A program made the position numbers and the translations under genes. DNA of 64,000 nt. It comes from Dermatemys mawii (taxonomy: Eukaryota > Chordata > Testudines > Dermatemydidae). Positions 32,990 through 44,729 of the stretch are shown here, piece by piece. Location: NCBI GenBank assembly GCA_007922305.1, contig ML677385.1:8520336-8584335 (forward strand). Reading direction: 5' to 3'. The notes under the pieces are model-generated. The model had not been told where the DNA came from. It worked only from the letters and a program-made list of their open reading frames with translations, and did not search any database. Every line of letters begins with the position of its first letter. Position 1 is the first letter of the stretch.

Positions 32990-33919
32990 TGTAGGGAGGC
33001 GGTGTGGCCCCCTGCTGACCTGAAGGAGAATAAGCCCTGCCAGACACCAGAGTGAGTGGAGCCAGAGCACACCAAATCCGGCCCCTGGAAGGTCAGGGGT
33101 CGGACAGGAAGTATAAGAGCTCTGCCTCAGAGCTCACTCAAGCAGTAGCCACGGGAGAGGCCAGATGCTACTGGTGCAGCTCCTGCCAGAGGGTTGCCGA
33201 GCCTGCCCCTTGCCTGCTACCCGGAGGAGCTGCCAAGCCTGCCCCTTGCTAGATATCCCGAGGGGCCGCCGAGCCTGTCCCTTGCCTGCTACGCTGAGGA
33301 GCCAATGGTGATTGACCCTCCTGAGGACACTGCTGGAACCCAGGTACCTCCGGAGGGGGAGTGGGGAAGTAGCCCCATCGGAACCCATGTCAGTGTGTTG
33401 CGGCCAGGATCCCCACTGACATCGCAGCAGGCATTGGCTGCTGCTAGGGCCCCTGGCTGGGATGCAGTGGAGTGGGTGGGCCTGCATCCCCCCTCCTCCC
33501 TGCCCCCCGGCTACCCAGCATATAGTGACAGTCTTCCTCGTCTTCAGGCCCCTGACTTAGGGCCTGGGCCTACTGACCCTGACTATGTTTTTGCTCAGTC
33601 TTTGCCCAAGAGCCTGAGCCCCCGAACTGTTGTTGCTTGCCGTGGCCTAGGGCCTGGGCTTACCTACTCTGTTTATTCTGTGTTGGCTCAGCCTACACCT
33701 GAGGGCCTGACCTAGGTCTTCTGACTGCGCCGCCCTGACCCAGGGCCAGAGCCTGTGTACTATACTACTGGTGGTTGCTAAGCCCCCGCCGGACAGTGTG
33801 AGCCAGGACTTAAAGGGCCCAGCTAACTCCCCAGAGGGGCCTGCTCAAGGATATAGGGAGGCGATGTGGCCCCCTGCTGACCTGGTGGAGGGGGCAAGCC
33901 CTGACAAACCCCTCCTACA
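32990..33919 (+). mobile_element. LTR, about 930 bp, inserted in PLE copy 1
   Basis: Ends tgtagggagg and cctcctaca are inverted and interrupt the PLE linker. TATAAG at 33112-33117 marks the promoter. The first ~60 bases (32991-33050) recur as 33858-33918, so the element has terminal direct repeats as well. A ~36-bp unit is repeated three times at 33196-33303. A 173-codon open frame (33194-33715) over the minisatellite and proline-rich part has no domain. Target duplication is not clean (gtcct left, gacct two bases beyond the right end). Confidence 0.7.
33196..33303 (+). repeat. 36-bp minisatellite, three units
   Basis: Three imperfect copies of a unit starting 'gccgagcctgccccttgcct' and ending 'ggaggagc', inside the LTR. 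Confidence 0.7.
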
Positions 33920-34011
33920 TCGACCTCTCATATCTGTTCAAGGAACACCATCATAGGACCTAATCACATCAGTCACACCATCTGGGCTCATTCACTTGCA
34001 CATCGACCAAT

Positions 34012-34209
34012 GTGATATATGCCATCATGTGCCAGCAGTGCCCCTCTGCTATGTACGTCGGCCAGACAGGACAGTCTCTATGCAAAAGAATAAATGGACA
34101 CAAATCTGACATTAGGAATCATAACTGGGATTGGCAACCTTGGCATGTGGCCCCCTGCAGCCCCCATTGGACCAGAGTGGCAAACGGCAGCCAGTGGGAG
34201 CCAGGATAG
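34012..34209 (+). pseudogene. PLE GIY-YIG endonuclease fragment, truncated
   Basis: Reads 'IYAIMCQQCPSAMYVGQTG' and 'CKRINGHKSDI': the first tyrosine motif (IY), the YVG motif equivalent to YIG, and the catalytic arginine region. GIY-YIG nucleases cut target DNA during PLE insertion. After 34124 the frame enters the hAT MITE and stops at 34209, so the C-terminal part with the conserved glutamate is detached beyond 34303. Confidence 0.88.
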
Positions 34210-34302
34210 GCCAAACCTGCAGATGAGGCAGGTGGACCAACTGGCTGGGCCTGCCAAGGGTGCTTACCCTGGGGGGCCACGTGCCAAGGCTGCTGATCCT
34301 GG
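34125..34302. mobile_element. hAT MITE, 178 bp, inserted in PLE copy 1
   Basis: Inverted ends 'ctgggattggcaaccttggc' and 'gccaaggctgctgatcctgg'. Flanks aatcataa (34117-34124) and aattataa (34303-34310) form an 8-bp target duplication with one mismatch, as hAT transposases make. The PLE sequence resumes collinearly after it. Confidence 0.88.
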
Positions 34303-34710
34303 AATTATAACATTCAAAGTAGGAGAACACTTCAATGTCCCTGGTCACTCAATAACGGACCTAAAAGAGGCAATTCTTCAACAAAAAACCCGACCTTCAA
34401 AAACCAACTCCAACGTGAAACTGCAGAACTGGAATTAATTTGCAAACTGGGCACCATCAAATTAGGCCTGAATAAAGATTGGGAGTGGTTGGGCCATTAC
34501 AAAACATAAACCTAATTTTCCCCTACTGATACTCACACCTTTTGTCAACTGTTTGAAATGGGCAACTCTTATTACCACTGCAAAAGTTATTTTTCCTCCC
34601 TTGGTATCCTACTGTTAGTTGAATTGTCTTATTAGACTGACCTCACCCTTGGTAAGGCAACTCTCATCGTTTCATGTATTTATACCTGCTCCTGTATTTT
34701 CCACTCCATG

Positions 34711-34755
34711 CATCTGATGAAGTGGGTTCTAGCTCACAGAAGCTTTTGCCCAAAT
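34711..34755 (+). ncRNA. degenerate hammerhead-like motif in PLE tail
   Basis: CTGATGA (34714-34720), a stem II 'agtgggttctagctcac', then AGAA where GAAA is expected (34738-34741), then gcttttgc as a 2-bp stem III hairpin, then CC in place of the UH cleavage dinucleotide. Layout as in type I hammerheads known from PLEs. Core changes predict no activity. Confidence 0.5.
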
Positions 34756-34845
34756 AAATTTGTTAGTCTCTAAGGTGCCACAAGGACTCCTTGTTGTTTT
34801 TTTGCTGATACAGACTAATACAGTTACCACTCTGAAACCTGCCTA

Positions 34846-36862
34846 GTTACAGACGCTCAAGGAAAGTCACTAGCAAGGGGAAGGCATTACAAGAGACTTA
34901 CTCCTGCTGAATGTAGAAACAGCACACTGAGGTAGTAAAATTATTTTAACTCCTAGACATCCCTGGGAAGGCTAAAAGGAGCAGGTTGGGAATGGGTCTT
35001 TAGCCAATGTGTGCAATGACCCATAGTAATGGCCTTGACTGAAAGCAATGCTATTAATGTAAGTCCATTCTGTTATAGAATATAAATAGATATGTGCATA
35101 TGCTAACACAGCTAAAGCATTTAGCAACTTGGAGGAGGGAAAATAGGGAGGGTGGAACATGAAATTTCTTCATTCTTTATGTTCTTAGAGTTCTCAAACC
35201 AATGGTTAGAAGTTTCAGTTGCAGTTACTTGGTTTTCCTAAACACCAGTATTAGAAATTGTTTAAAAAGCCATTCATGTTAAACAAGAAAACTCCCACTG
35301 CAGCTGTGACACAAAGGAAAATATGCCTCTGAAAAGCTTATTGTGTAAATACTAACAGTTCTGTCCAATGATTGCAATAAGAACATACTGTATTGCCCAT
35401 AATTACATCCATATTAGGAGAAAAAATTAACTACGCTTTTCAGTTTCTTGCCAAAAACTACTTCCTGAGGAATATTTATTTTGACTAATGCTAGGGTAAA
35501 AAATGTAACAAATCTGGCCTCATTTAAAGCTTCTGTTTTTTCTTTTTTGTTTGCTGGAAAGTAAGGAAGCAAAACCATTGCCAGGTTTTAGGGGGTGTTT
35601 TGCGTTCCTCCCTCTTGGCATAGAACAGACCAAGAATTCATAAACGCAGAAGGAGGTAAGCTTACAGTTTTAAGAGGGCTTTTTTCTTTCTCCCCCTGCT
35701 ACTGCAGCACTGTTCTGTGGTTTGACACAATGCCAGCATCCTATCTCCTCAATTACCAACTGCTGTTTAGCTCTGTGTATTTGGAAATATGTTCTTGTTG
35801 CTACAGCGATCTCAATATAAAAATCTGTTTTTTTTATCCTCTCTCCATTTCTTTTGTTCTCTCTTTCTAATGCAGCCTAAAATAAAAAACAAATTACTTT
35901 TACTTGAAAAGGAAACAAGTCATAACTGGATATCCTTATGGCAGAGGCACATGTCTACTAACAAACTGTGGTGGTTGATTGCATCCCAAATTGCTGCAAT
36001 GTCTTAAAATCTTTGTCGTCAAGTTTCGCTATGCATTAGAATGAGAGGCTTACACCAAGCTATGAGTATCACCATGTTGGCAGATTATGTTTCAGGCTTA
36101 GTTCTAGCAGTCACTTTCACTGAACACTTAACTCTTCCTGAAGCTTTCCTTCCTGAAATATTATCTTGAAAAAAGCAACAACCCACAAACCCTTATTCTG
36201 TCAAATGTGAAATCAGGGATCTAAAATGTTTTGCATTGGCTTTTACCAGTCATATGTCTGCATAATTGCAATAGGGTTTGTAATCTGGCCTGTAACTGGA
36301 GAGTGGGTGTGAATACAGTTTGGTAAAATGTTGAGGGAGAATTAATCAAAATTTGGGAGATGAGTTTGTACAAGAAACAGGCCCATTACATCACAGTATA
36401 GGAAGCAAGTGTTCCAATGCCCACACTTAGATGACTTATTTTCTATTTTCTGATAATGAAGTCCACCCTCACTACAACATACCTCATTATATGTATTACT
36501 TCCTTCATCTAAATGCAGTAGTGTCATGATTCTGTCCCTCTCTTTATCCCCCTCTGGCAAAGAATTTGAACAGCTCATGGTTAGGGTGACATTCAGAAAA
36601 AGATGTAGGTTAGAGAAAAGTGTTCAAACTGCTCTTTTTTAATATTGTGATTTAACTGTTTCTTTGGGGAAATTAAACTGCCTTTCACTCATGTCAGAAC
36701 ATTCAAAGTAAGGAAGGGTCAGCCGGTTGGGTTAAAATACAAACCACCTCCTTCCGCACTATTTGTCCCAATATCTATCAAGTATTTCAGAAATGTTTAA
36801 AACATATGTTTATGGGTGCTCCTCCTCACTCCCAGAAAGAAGATATTGAGAAATTTGATCCT
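34846..36862. other. no recognisable feature
   Basis: AT-rich unique DNA. A donor-like 'aggaggtaagctt' at 35649 follows a short open stretch, but no acceptor or coding pattern supports an exon. Confidence 0.35.
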
Positions 36863-38490
36863 TCATAGAATTATAGGGCTGGGAGGGACCTTCAGAGGTC
36901 ATCCAATCCAGCTTCCTGTGCTGAGGCAGGGCCAAGTAAACCTAGACCATCCCTGATAGGTGTTTGTCCAGTCTGTTCTGAAAATCCTCCAATGCTGGGG
37001 ATTCCACAACCTCCCTTGGAAGCCTAGCCTAGAGCTTAACTATCGCTTGTCACAACGTTTCCCCCCAATATTTACCCTAAATCTCCCTTAGACTCATAGA
37101 CTTTAAGGTCAGAAGGGACTACTGTGATCATCTACTTTGACCTGCAATTTGCAGGCCAGAGAACCTCACCCACTCACTGCTGTAATATTCCCCTGACCAC
37201 TGGCTGATTTATTGAAGTCCTCAAAGTCTTGATTTAAAGGATTCAAGTTATAGAGGATCCACCATTTACACTAGTTTAAACCTGACTCATGCCCCCATGC
37301 TGCAGAGGAAGGCGAACTCCTCCTCCCTGAGGTCTATGCCAATCTGACCCAGGGGGAAATTCCTTCTCAACCCCACATATGGCGACTAGTTAGAATTTCA
37401 GCAGATTGGCAAGACCCACCAGCCAGACACCTGGGAAAAAATTCTCTGTAATAACTCTGAGTCCTCCTCATCTAGTGTCCTATCACCAGACACTGGAGAT
37501 ATTTGCTGCTAGCAGTTGCAGATCTGCCTAATGCCATTTTAGGGAGTCTCATTATACCATCCCCTCCCATAAACTTATCAAGCTCAGTCTTGAAGCCGGT
37601 TAGATGATTTTTATTTATTTAATTTTGCCCCTGCTGCTGCAGATTAAGACCATTATTTCTTGTTCTACCTTCAGTGGACATGGATAGCAACTGACCACTC
37701 TCCTTTCATAACAGCCCATAGCATATTTGGAGACTATCATCAGATCCCCCTCCTCAGTCTTCTTTTCTCAACACTAAACATGTCTTGTTTTTAACCTTTC
37801 ATCATTTTTGTTGCCCCCCTGCGGACTCTCTCCAACTCCACATCTTTCCTAAAGTGTGGTGCCCAGAATTGGACATAGGCCTCCAGCTGAGGCCTCAGTA
37901 TTGTGGAGTAGAGCAGGTGAATTATCTCCCAGGTCTTACATAACACTCCTATTACATCCCAAAATAATATTAACCTTTTTTGCAACTGTATCAGATTGGT
38001 GACTCATATTCAATTGGATACCCACTCTAACCCCCAAATCCTTTTCAGCAACACTATCACCTACCCAGTTTAGCTGTGAATCTTATTTTTCTTCCAGTAC
38101 ACTACTTTGCACCTGTCTTTCCTGAATTCCATCTTGTTGATTTAGAGCAGTTATCCTTTTTGTCAAGGTCCTTTTGAATTCTAATCCTGTCCTCCAAAGT
38201 GCTTGCAACACCTCCCATTTTAGTGTGTCTCCCAGATTTTATACGCATAATCTCCACTCCATTTTTCAAAACATTTTATGAAAATATGGAACAGTAGCAG
38301 ACCCAGGACTAACTTCTACAGGACCCTACCAGATACATCTTCCCAGTTTGACAGTGAACCACTGATATCTACTCTTTAAGTATGGTCTTTCAAGGAGTTG
38401 TGCACCCCTCTTATAGTAGATTCATGTAGACTGTTTGCTTGTGAGAATGTCATGTGAGACTATGTCAAAATCAAGCTATATACATGGACT
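36863..38490 (-). mobile_element. CR1 LINE, antisense, interrupted by a second CR1
   Basis: 3' end at 36863 ('tcatagaattatagggctgg', 'gaggtcatccaatccagctt'). It runs to 37090, is interrupted by another CR1, and resumes near 37626 ('ctgctgctgcagattaagac') to about 38490 ('actatgtcaaaatcaagcta'). 37985-37791 on the minus strand still reads 'RPQLEAYVQFWAPHFRKD', the C-terminal region of CR1 reverse transcriptase. A different subfamily from 19171-20607. Confidence 0.92.
37091..37608 (-). mobile_element. CR1 LINE, antisense, nested inside another CR1
   Basis: Starts 'gactcatagactttaaggtc' and 'agaagggactactgtgatca', includes 'gacccagggggaaattcctt', and ends near 'tgaagccggttagatg'. This is the 3' part of another CR1 subfamily, inserted in the same orientation. 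The host CR1 is continuous across it. Confidence 0.88.
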
Positions 38491-39529
38491 GCTCTGGGGA
38501 ATAAGTTACCGAGTGCCTTTTAACTCTAAAGTGGCAGAGGAGCTGAACCCAGCATGGGATTACTAGATTCTGTTGTGTCTGCTCCCTTGGCCCAGTGCAG
38601 AAGAAAAAACTAGTCGGCCTTCTGAAGAAGCAGATTTCTCATTGATCCCCGTGGAGATCAAATATTGTCATTCCAAGGGATAAGAGACTGCCCACATCCT
38701 CAGAAGAAAACAAAATGAACAGCGTGAATATCATTCTGCTGTGGAAGTGGAGGCTATGTCAGGGTCAAAGAGGGTTTCAGGGCCTGAGGGCAGAGTGTGG
38801 TGAGAGGAGAGGAGCTCTCAATGTTCTGGATAATGTGGATAAATTTCAGGTAGGTATACAAACCTTGCCTGAATCAAACCCAGACTTATCTCCCTGACAT
38901 TGGCCCATCACTAACTGCTGGGGCTTAGACCTCCCTGGGGGAGAGGAGCTTTGTGTTCTGTCGGGGGTCGAGTTCTGCTGGCTCTCAAGGTGTAATCTAT
39001 TTAATGTTATTTTTGCTCTCGTAATTTGCAGCAGAGGCACAAAAATCCAAATAAAGACAGACATACATGTCAAAATGCACAAACTCTGATCTGAAGGATC
39101 TGTTATATTATTGTCTGCAGCCCTTCTCAGCCCGGGCAGAAGCCTCCAATGTGGATTCACTGCCTTCATCCTCATGCTTCATGGGCTTGGCCAGAATCTT
39201 ACCAGTCTTGGCCACTGTTCCTTGTTTGGCAAGGTTATGACACTGTTTTCCAAGTATACATCACTCCATTGGTTTTACCACCTGTGAAGGAGCCTGGCCT
39301 GCTTGGAATGAAAATGTTGTCTCTAGATTACACCAATTTTCAGAAAAGATGATTTGCTTTAAGGACATGCAAACATAAACAGTGCCCCTTCCCCCCATGA
39401 TAACAAATAAACACAAGCTCAACAGTACAGGATGACCCATAGCCTGACCAGTATTGATACTAACCTTATAGCAGCAACACTTGAAATCGCCAGAAGAATT
39501 AACTCTCCAAAGGATTGAACTTTTGATTA
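38491..39529. other. no recognisable feature
   Basis: Mixed-composition unique DNA; frames up to 109 codons without domain. Confidence 0.35.
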
Positions 39530-39725
39530 AAACAGTGAACTAGAACTCAGGAGATCTGAGGTCAGTTTCTAGTTCTTCCACAGGCTTCCTGCATGATCTT
39601 GAGCAAGTTGCTTACTGTGTTCTAATTCTCCTTCTGTAAAATGAGTATAATACTTCCCTACCTTGCTGGGGTGTTGAAAGGATAAATGCATCATATTGCA
39701 GTGTTTAGACACTATGGTGATGGGG
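39530..39725 (+). mobile_element. MIR-type SINE, sense
   Basis: 'actcaggagatctgaggtca', 'gatcttgagcaagttgctta', 'ttctgtaaaatgagtataat' and 'ccttgctggggtgttgaaag' follow the MIR core order. Confidence 0.7.
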
Positions 39726-42185
39726 GGATGTATGAGTAGATAGACAGACCCTTCTTGCAACACCTCTTACTCCCATAACACAAATTAATACAGGATTTTC
39801 AATTTTCCGTCAAGCTACTCATCTCAAGATAAAACCAAACAATTTGTTAATTAACTCATTGGATTGTTTTTTGCTCGTGCTTCATCTTTCTTGCCTGGAT
39901 GAGTTTTCTCTTCCTCCTCAATTTTTTTCTTCAATATCTGTCTGCCACTGCCACTTCTTTCTCTCTGCTTCCTTATTGTATCTCTCCCTGCTTCTTATTC
40001 CCATCCTGTCTTTTCTTCTTCCTAAATATAAATGCCAGGTTGGTGTCACTTTCTTTCTAACCCAACTTATCTTGAAGGAACCAGAGATCTTTCTTACTGT
40101 CTGGTGTCAGTTGACTCTATGTGCAATAAACAGAAATTATGTTGACCTGCTTGGGTTCACTGTCTACTGAGGCAAGAGGGCAGGGATGTCATTCAGCATG
40201 GCTGTACATATGTACTCTGAATATTCCAAATACCAGATCTAAACTGCCACATTGGCGGCAGCTTCTTTGGAAGTTCTGTAGCTAAGATTCAGAAAATATG
40301 TTTGGCCTTGAATGTTGCCAAACTAAAATGTGTTGGAAAAGCTGAATTAGAAGATTATAAAAGGTAGCTGGTATATTGCTCTCTTCTGGGTTCATCCCTT
40401 TGGTAGGTGTAATTCAATATGACGACTTTTGGCCATGTGTTGTATTTTATTTAATTTATTTACATACTTTTTTATTATAAATGTCTTCATTTGATTGTCC
40501 ATGATTTCTTAAGCAAGGATAAAAATTGCCTCAAGCCACTTCAGCTGTTCTTTTCCTGCTTATCACATCTAACTAGAGGCGTCAATATAGAAAAGCCTGC
40601 CCAGATGGAATTCCACCCTCTCAATAACTGTTCAAAGCCATTGCTGACTCTGCCGTGCTGCTCTGAGGATGATGGTGTGTGTGGAAAGTGGAGGATGGGG
40701 AGAAACCACATGTCTGCTCATCTATGTTCCAAGACTGAGTTGAATTTTGTAGAGAGCATGTAAACAATCATTTCATCATTAATGAGCTGCCATGATGCTT
40801 GCTTCAACAGCTTCATTCATCCCAGTTGCTTGCCAAATAAATAAATACCAAATAAAATGCATGCAAGGATACTTTAAGTAGCATTTGATGGATTATCGTG
40901 GTTGAAAATAACCCACAATTCCAACACACTTGAAGATAATAGAGAACATCATTGCTACATTCTGAGATCTCAGATTCCAAGGCAGCATGCTTCACTTTGT
41001 AGGGAATAAGGTGAGAGTTGCTTACAACACAGACAGAATCTGTTAGATTAGGTTGGCAATTGTATGTCAGAAAAGATAATTGGAATAATATCCCCACATA
41101 CTCCTATTAAGGAGCATCAGAGGAGAGTGTGCTGCTTAGTCATTGTCTTCATCTCAATTTTTCTTTTTTATAAATTCTATTTCTTTCAAAGAATTCCTTT
41201 GCAGATATTGTGTTCTGTACCCTCTACAACTGCAGCTTAGCACTGGTCCCCAGATCTTTGTCTGATAAAGATTGCAATCACAGAGGAAGGACAATTCCTA
41301 CATCTTGATGGCAAAGTGATACCCTTCCTGCTTATTTGTGTGACCTGATGGCTGGTATTCAACACATCTCTTACAAATTATTTTAGTTTTTCATTTTCCA
41401 GTATTAATGTTGAGTGTTTTGGGTAGAGACTGGTCCAATCTCCCCCAGCCCCAATCCAAACATCTTCACATTTTAATAATTCAAACCCCAAATTTGCAAA
41501 TAAACTAGTTCTTTTTATAGTAGCTCGAATAAAATCCCTGGATCCAAACACCTGTGTATGCCAGGGTGTCCAAAATCTGGATCTGTCTTCACGTTCAGAC
41601 TTTGACTTGGCCCATCTCTCATTTTTAGTGCTGCCAGGTACAGCTGTGTCAGCTGTTTGACTCATGCTATAAATTTACTCCAAATGAACTTGTGTCCTTA
41701 AACCAGCAGTGGTTTCCTTAAGCATTATCTCTGTCTGCAGTGTCCACAGATGCTTTGTGTGACCCTTTTTTGCCCTGTCTTTGTATATGTTAAACAGAAA
41801 GTTGATAAAATTATCATTTGGAATCCTGGTACACTGGAAAGTGTCACAGGGGGCAACTCACAAGGTATGTCTCCCATGCTCCTGGTTGGCAAGACCAATT
41901 CCATGTAATCAGGAGTGACAACAGCAAGAACAGTTTTCACTAAGTTCCTCAGACACACAGTGCTTTAGTTGAACTTTCTGACCCAGCTGAAAAGAGAAAA
42001 AATACAAACCCATATTTCTCCTACCTCCTGCGTTAGGTTTTGGCAAATAGTGGCTTAGAGCATAATTACCTTCTCTAATTCTCAAAGCTGGACTTTGGGG
42101 CTCACCAAGTCAATACCCAGGGAGTCCCAGATTTGTGCAGTGTCCATTAAGTAGCAGAATAATCAGAGCTATTTTTGTTGTGGAG
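39726..42185. other. no recognisable element; pyrimidine-rich tract at 39880-40025
   Basis: 'ctcttcctcctcaatttttt' and 'tttctctctgcttccttatt' mark a C/T-rich stretch. The rest is unique AT-rich DNA with no supported exon. Confidence 0.35.
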
Positions 42186-42465
42186 GCAATGTGGTCCAAC
42201 GGTAGGGTACTGGACTGGGAATTAGGAGAGCTGCATTCTTTTTCCTGGCTCTGACCTGCTCTGTGACTTTGGACAAGTCGCTTAGCATCTCTGTGCCTTT
42301 GTTTCTGATGCTACCTTTGGTCTGGCTTGGCTACTTAGATTACAAATCCTTCAGGACCAGGAGTATTTCCTACTACGTGTCTGTACAGTGACTGGAACAA
42401 TGGAACCCTGATGGTGGAGGAGGTATCTACGTACTTCTGTAATACAACTAATAAAACAGTGATTG
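42186..42465 (+). mobile_element. CORE-type SINE, near full length, sense
   Basis: tRNA-like head 'gtggtccaacggtagggtac' (A-box region), a decayed B-box region near 'gagctgcattctttttcctg', core 'gctctgtgactttggacaag' with 'cttagcatctctgtgccttt', then the shared tail 'attacaaatccttcaggacc' and 'ctgtacagtgactggaacaa'. The most complete SINE here; it links head, core and the isolated tail copies. Confidence 0.72.
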
Positions 42466-44729
42466 CTTTACGTTTTGAAGAGTAGGTTTAGAAGTTTATT
42501 GAAGTGATATTTACATAACAAAGAAACCAGCGATTGTTCAGTCCCCACTTTTACTGCTTGGGTCTGGCTGTTGAGGCCTGTGATATCTGAGGCCATAGGT
42601 TACTGTATTTTGTTGTCCATCCTCTCTCCAGACACAATTCTGGCTGTCTAGCGAGATAACCTGGCTGGAAAATAAAGCTGTGCTGAGGAGTGCTTTCGGC
42701 TACTAATTTGACTCCTCTTGGATTGAGATATCAACATAGTTTATATCCACTAGTAGTGCTATCATAGTAAAGGCCTAGCTCCTTTGCAGTATGTTAGGTT
42801 AACCTTGTCCCTCACAACCTCAGTAGTAGTGGAAGCAGTTGCTCTGAGGGTAGATGGAAAGAGAATGCATCATAGGAGTGGGAGGAACTCCAATTCTCAA
42901 CAGCTGCAACCCCTCGGAGTGAGGTGAGAGAGAACAGGAGCCTCTAGTCTCATTCAAAAGTGGTAGCTCCATTCAGAGATGAGTAGGAAGTTAGGCTCTT
43001 TGGAAAGAAAAGTAAAGCTATAGTACAAAGAGAGAAGGCACTCTGAGGGCAACTGAAGGAGAGATGTGGAGGTAAAAGAGGAAAACCAAGCGTTTCAGGC
43101 GAAAAGAGAGAGCATCTTCAGGAGAGAGAGAAGTGAAGACTCCAAAGGGATATGAAACACCGAGAAAAATGAAGAAAGATCTGAGAAGAGGAATTACTAA
43201 ATGCAGGGAGGCCCAAAGAGGGAATAGTGATGACTAAGGATGCCAGGAGCAAAGAGAAGGGGGAAAGAAACAACAGTTATGGGAGTGGTTGAAGGGGGAC
43301 TGAGCATCAAAGAGAGCAAATGGGATGGAAGATCATGGTTAGGTGGGAATGAGTTCTGTGTGTTACTGAGCACACCTATTGTGTGTTGTGTGCATTTACT
43401 TGATTGTGAATATTTAATAACTTGTTTTTATAAAGCACCAGCTGCCAATACTTGATATTATTTGTTTTAGAGTTATACATGCAGTAAATAGAGTAACCTT
43501 TTCCTGCTCTTTGCCTGATTTATTTGATATCATTTAAAAACTGTTGGCATTGAATGGGAGAGCACAGCTGTCTATGCCAGTGCAGCAGGCTGAAGAGGCA
43601 ACAGGCAGTGTTTTCATAGCTCTCCCTGTAAGTACAAAGCTGATTTCCAAAGTAGTGGTGTCCATGAGAACCACCAGCGCTTTTACCAATGATGCAAACA
43701 CAAAGAAAGGCTAGCTCAAAAATATTAGAAAGGAGACAGACCACTTAAAAAATGTGGGCCTACTGTTCAAAAATCTATGCAGGTAGGGCTAACATTGTAC
43801 CATCTGAGCGGTCATGCCCTAGCTATCGTAACCAAGAAACACTAGATTAAATCTTCAACAAGCGTAAAATGGACCTATGCCATTTGACCCAGCTGATTCA
43901 TCTGGTCTATTGTGTGTAGTAGTCCATGCTAACATTCCCCACTCCGACTCCCGGATGCGGCTCTTCCTAGAATAGCATGTGAGTGTGGTAACATCCCTAT
44001 GTTTCCTTTGGGCACTGCTTGGCAGCAGGTATTTTCCAATTCGTTTCTAAAAATGCCAAATTCTCCTATACTGTTTCTAACAACGTGTGTGTGTATTGTG
44101 TCAAAATATAGTGAATACAGAGCTTTACAACGTGCCCACTCTGCTGGTAACCATTTATTATAATGTCACATCATTACTAAATTACAATGGAATTTCTGTA
44201 GAAGTACATAGGACGTTCACATTAATATCAAATGAATTCATTATAATCAATATTGTTATGAATACTAAACGATTTCATAAGGCTAAGATACTCTTAATGG
44301 TATGTTTAATTAATGCTGTTATAATGGAAGTCTCATGAGATTGTATATGACAGCCACATCGATAGCAAATAAATTAATAATGATTAGTCCAATGACAGTG
44401 AATACAAAATAATTCATAGTGATCAAGCACCTAAAGAGTTATTAGCAATAAATTGCAAGTCATTATTACTTTGTTGCAGCAACATTTATCATAGTGGGTT
44501 TTTTAATGCAGAATTAATAGGAACTCTACTTGGCACAATTTAATGTTTCTTTAGGAAACTGTTGCTGACTCACTCATGTGATCACCCCTAGGTAAGAAGA
44601 CAAGACAAAGACATAGATCAGTGGAAGTGGTCTAAAGCAACCTCCTCCCCACCATCCTTACCACTGTTCTGATCAAGTGAACTGGAACATCATCAGAGAA
44701 CAGCAGCACAATGTTCAATTGCAATCAGC
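42466..44729. other. purine-rich stretch 42840-43330, then unique DNA
   Basis: 42960-43330 is strongly purine-rich on + ('ggagagagagaagtgaagac', 'gaaaaatgaagaaagatctg'). It could be an old LTR leader; no ends found. 43340-44080 unrecognised. Confidence 0.35.
44090..44560. other. candidate conserved noncoding block, TAAT-rich
   Basis: Unique repeat-free sequence with many TAAT/ATTA cores ('gtttaattaatgctgttata', 'aaattaataatgattagtcc', 'aattcatagtgatcaagcac'). An 83-codon frame at 44087-44338 has no domain. Suggestive of a developmental enhancer; unproven. Confidence 0.25.

Larger units (their letters stand above)
32880..34845 (+). mobile_element. Penelope-like element (PLE), copy 1, interrupted twice
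   Basis: PLE sequence at 32880-32989 ('actcatcagcaactacacat', 'acactaacccgggaacctat'), 33922-34116, and 34303-34845 ('catctgatgaagtgggttct', 'aaataaatttgttagtctct') is collinear with the minus-strand copy at 61574-62640. It encodes a cysteine-bearing linker (PCNKPRCQLCP near 32960) and a GIY-YIG endonuclease segment, cut by an LTR and a hAT MITE. The reverse transcriptase is absent (5' truncation). The tail has an AATAAA near 34754 and a degenerate hammerhead core. Confidence 0.9.

Noticed and set aside
33194..33715. 173-codon + strand open frame as a gene
   Set aside because: Lies wholly inside an LTR, driven by an in-frame minisatellite and proline-rich composition; no domain.
35595..35660. 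Exon with a splice donor at 35649
   Set aside because: Single donor-like motif without coding bias, acceptor or partner exon.
42186..42260. Functional tRNA gene
   Set aside because: Only a decayed A-box-like head of a SINE; no foldable cloverleaf or intact B box.
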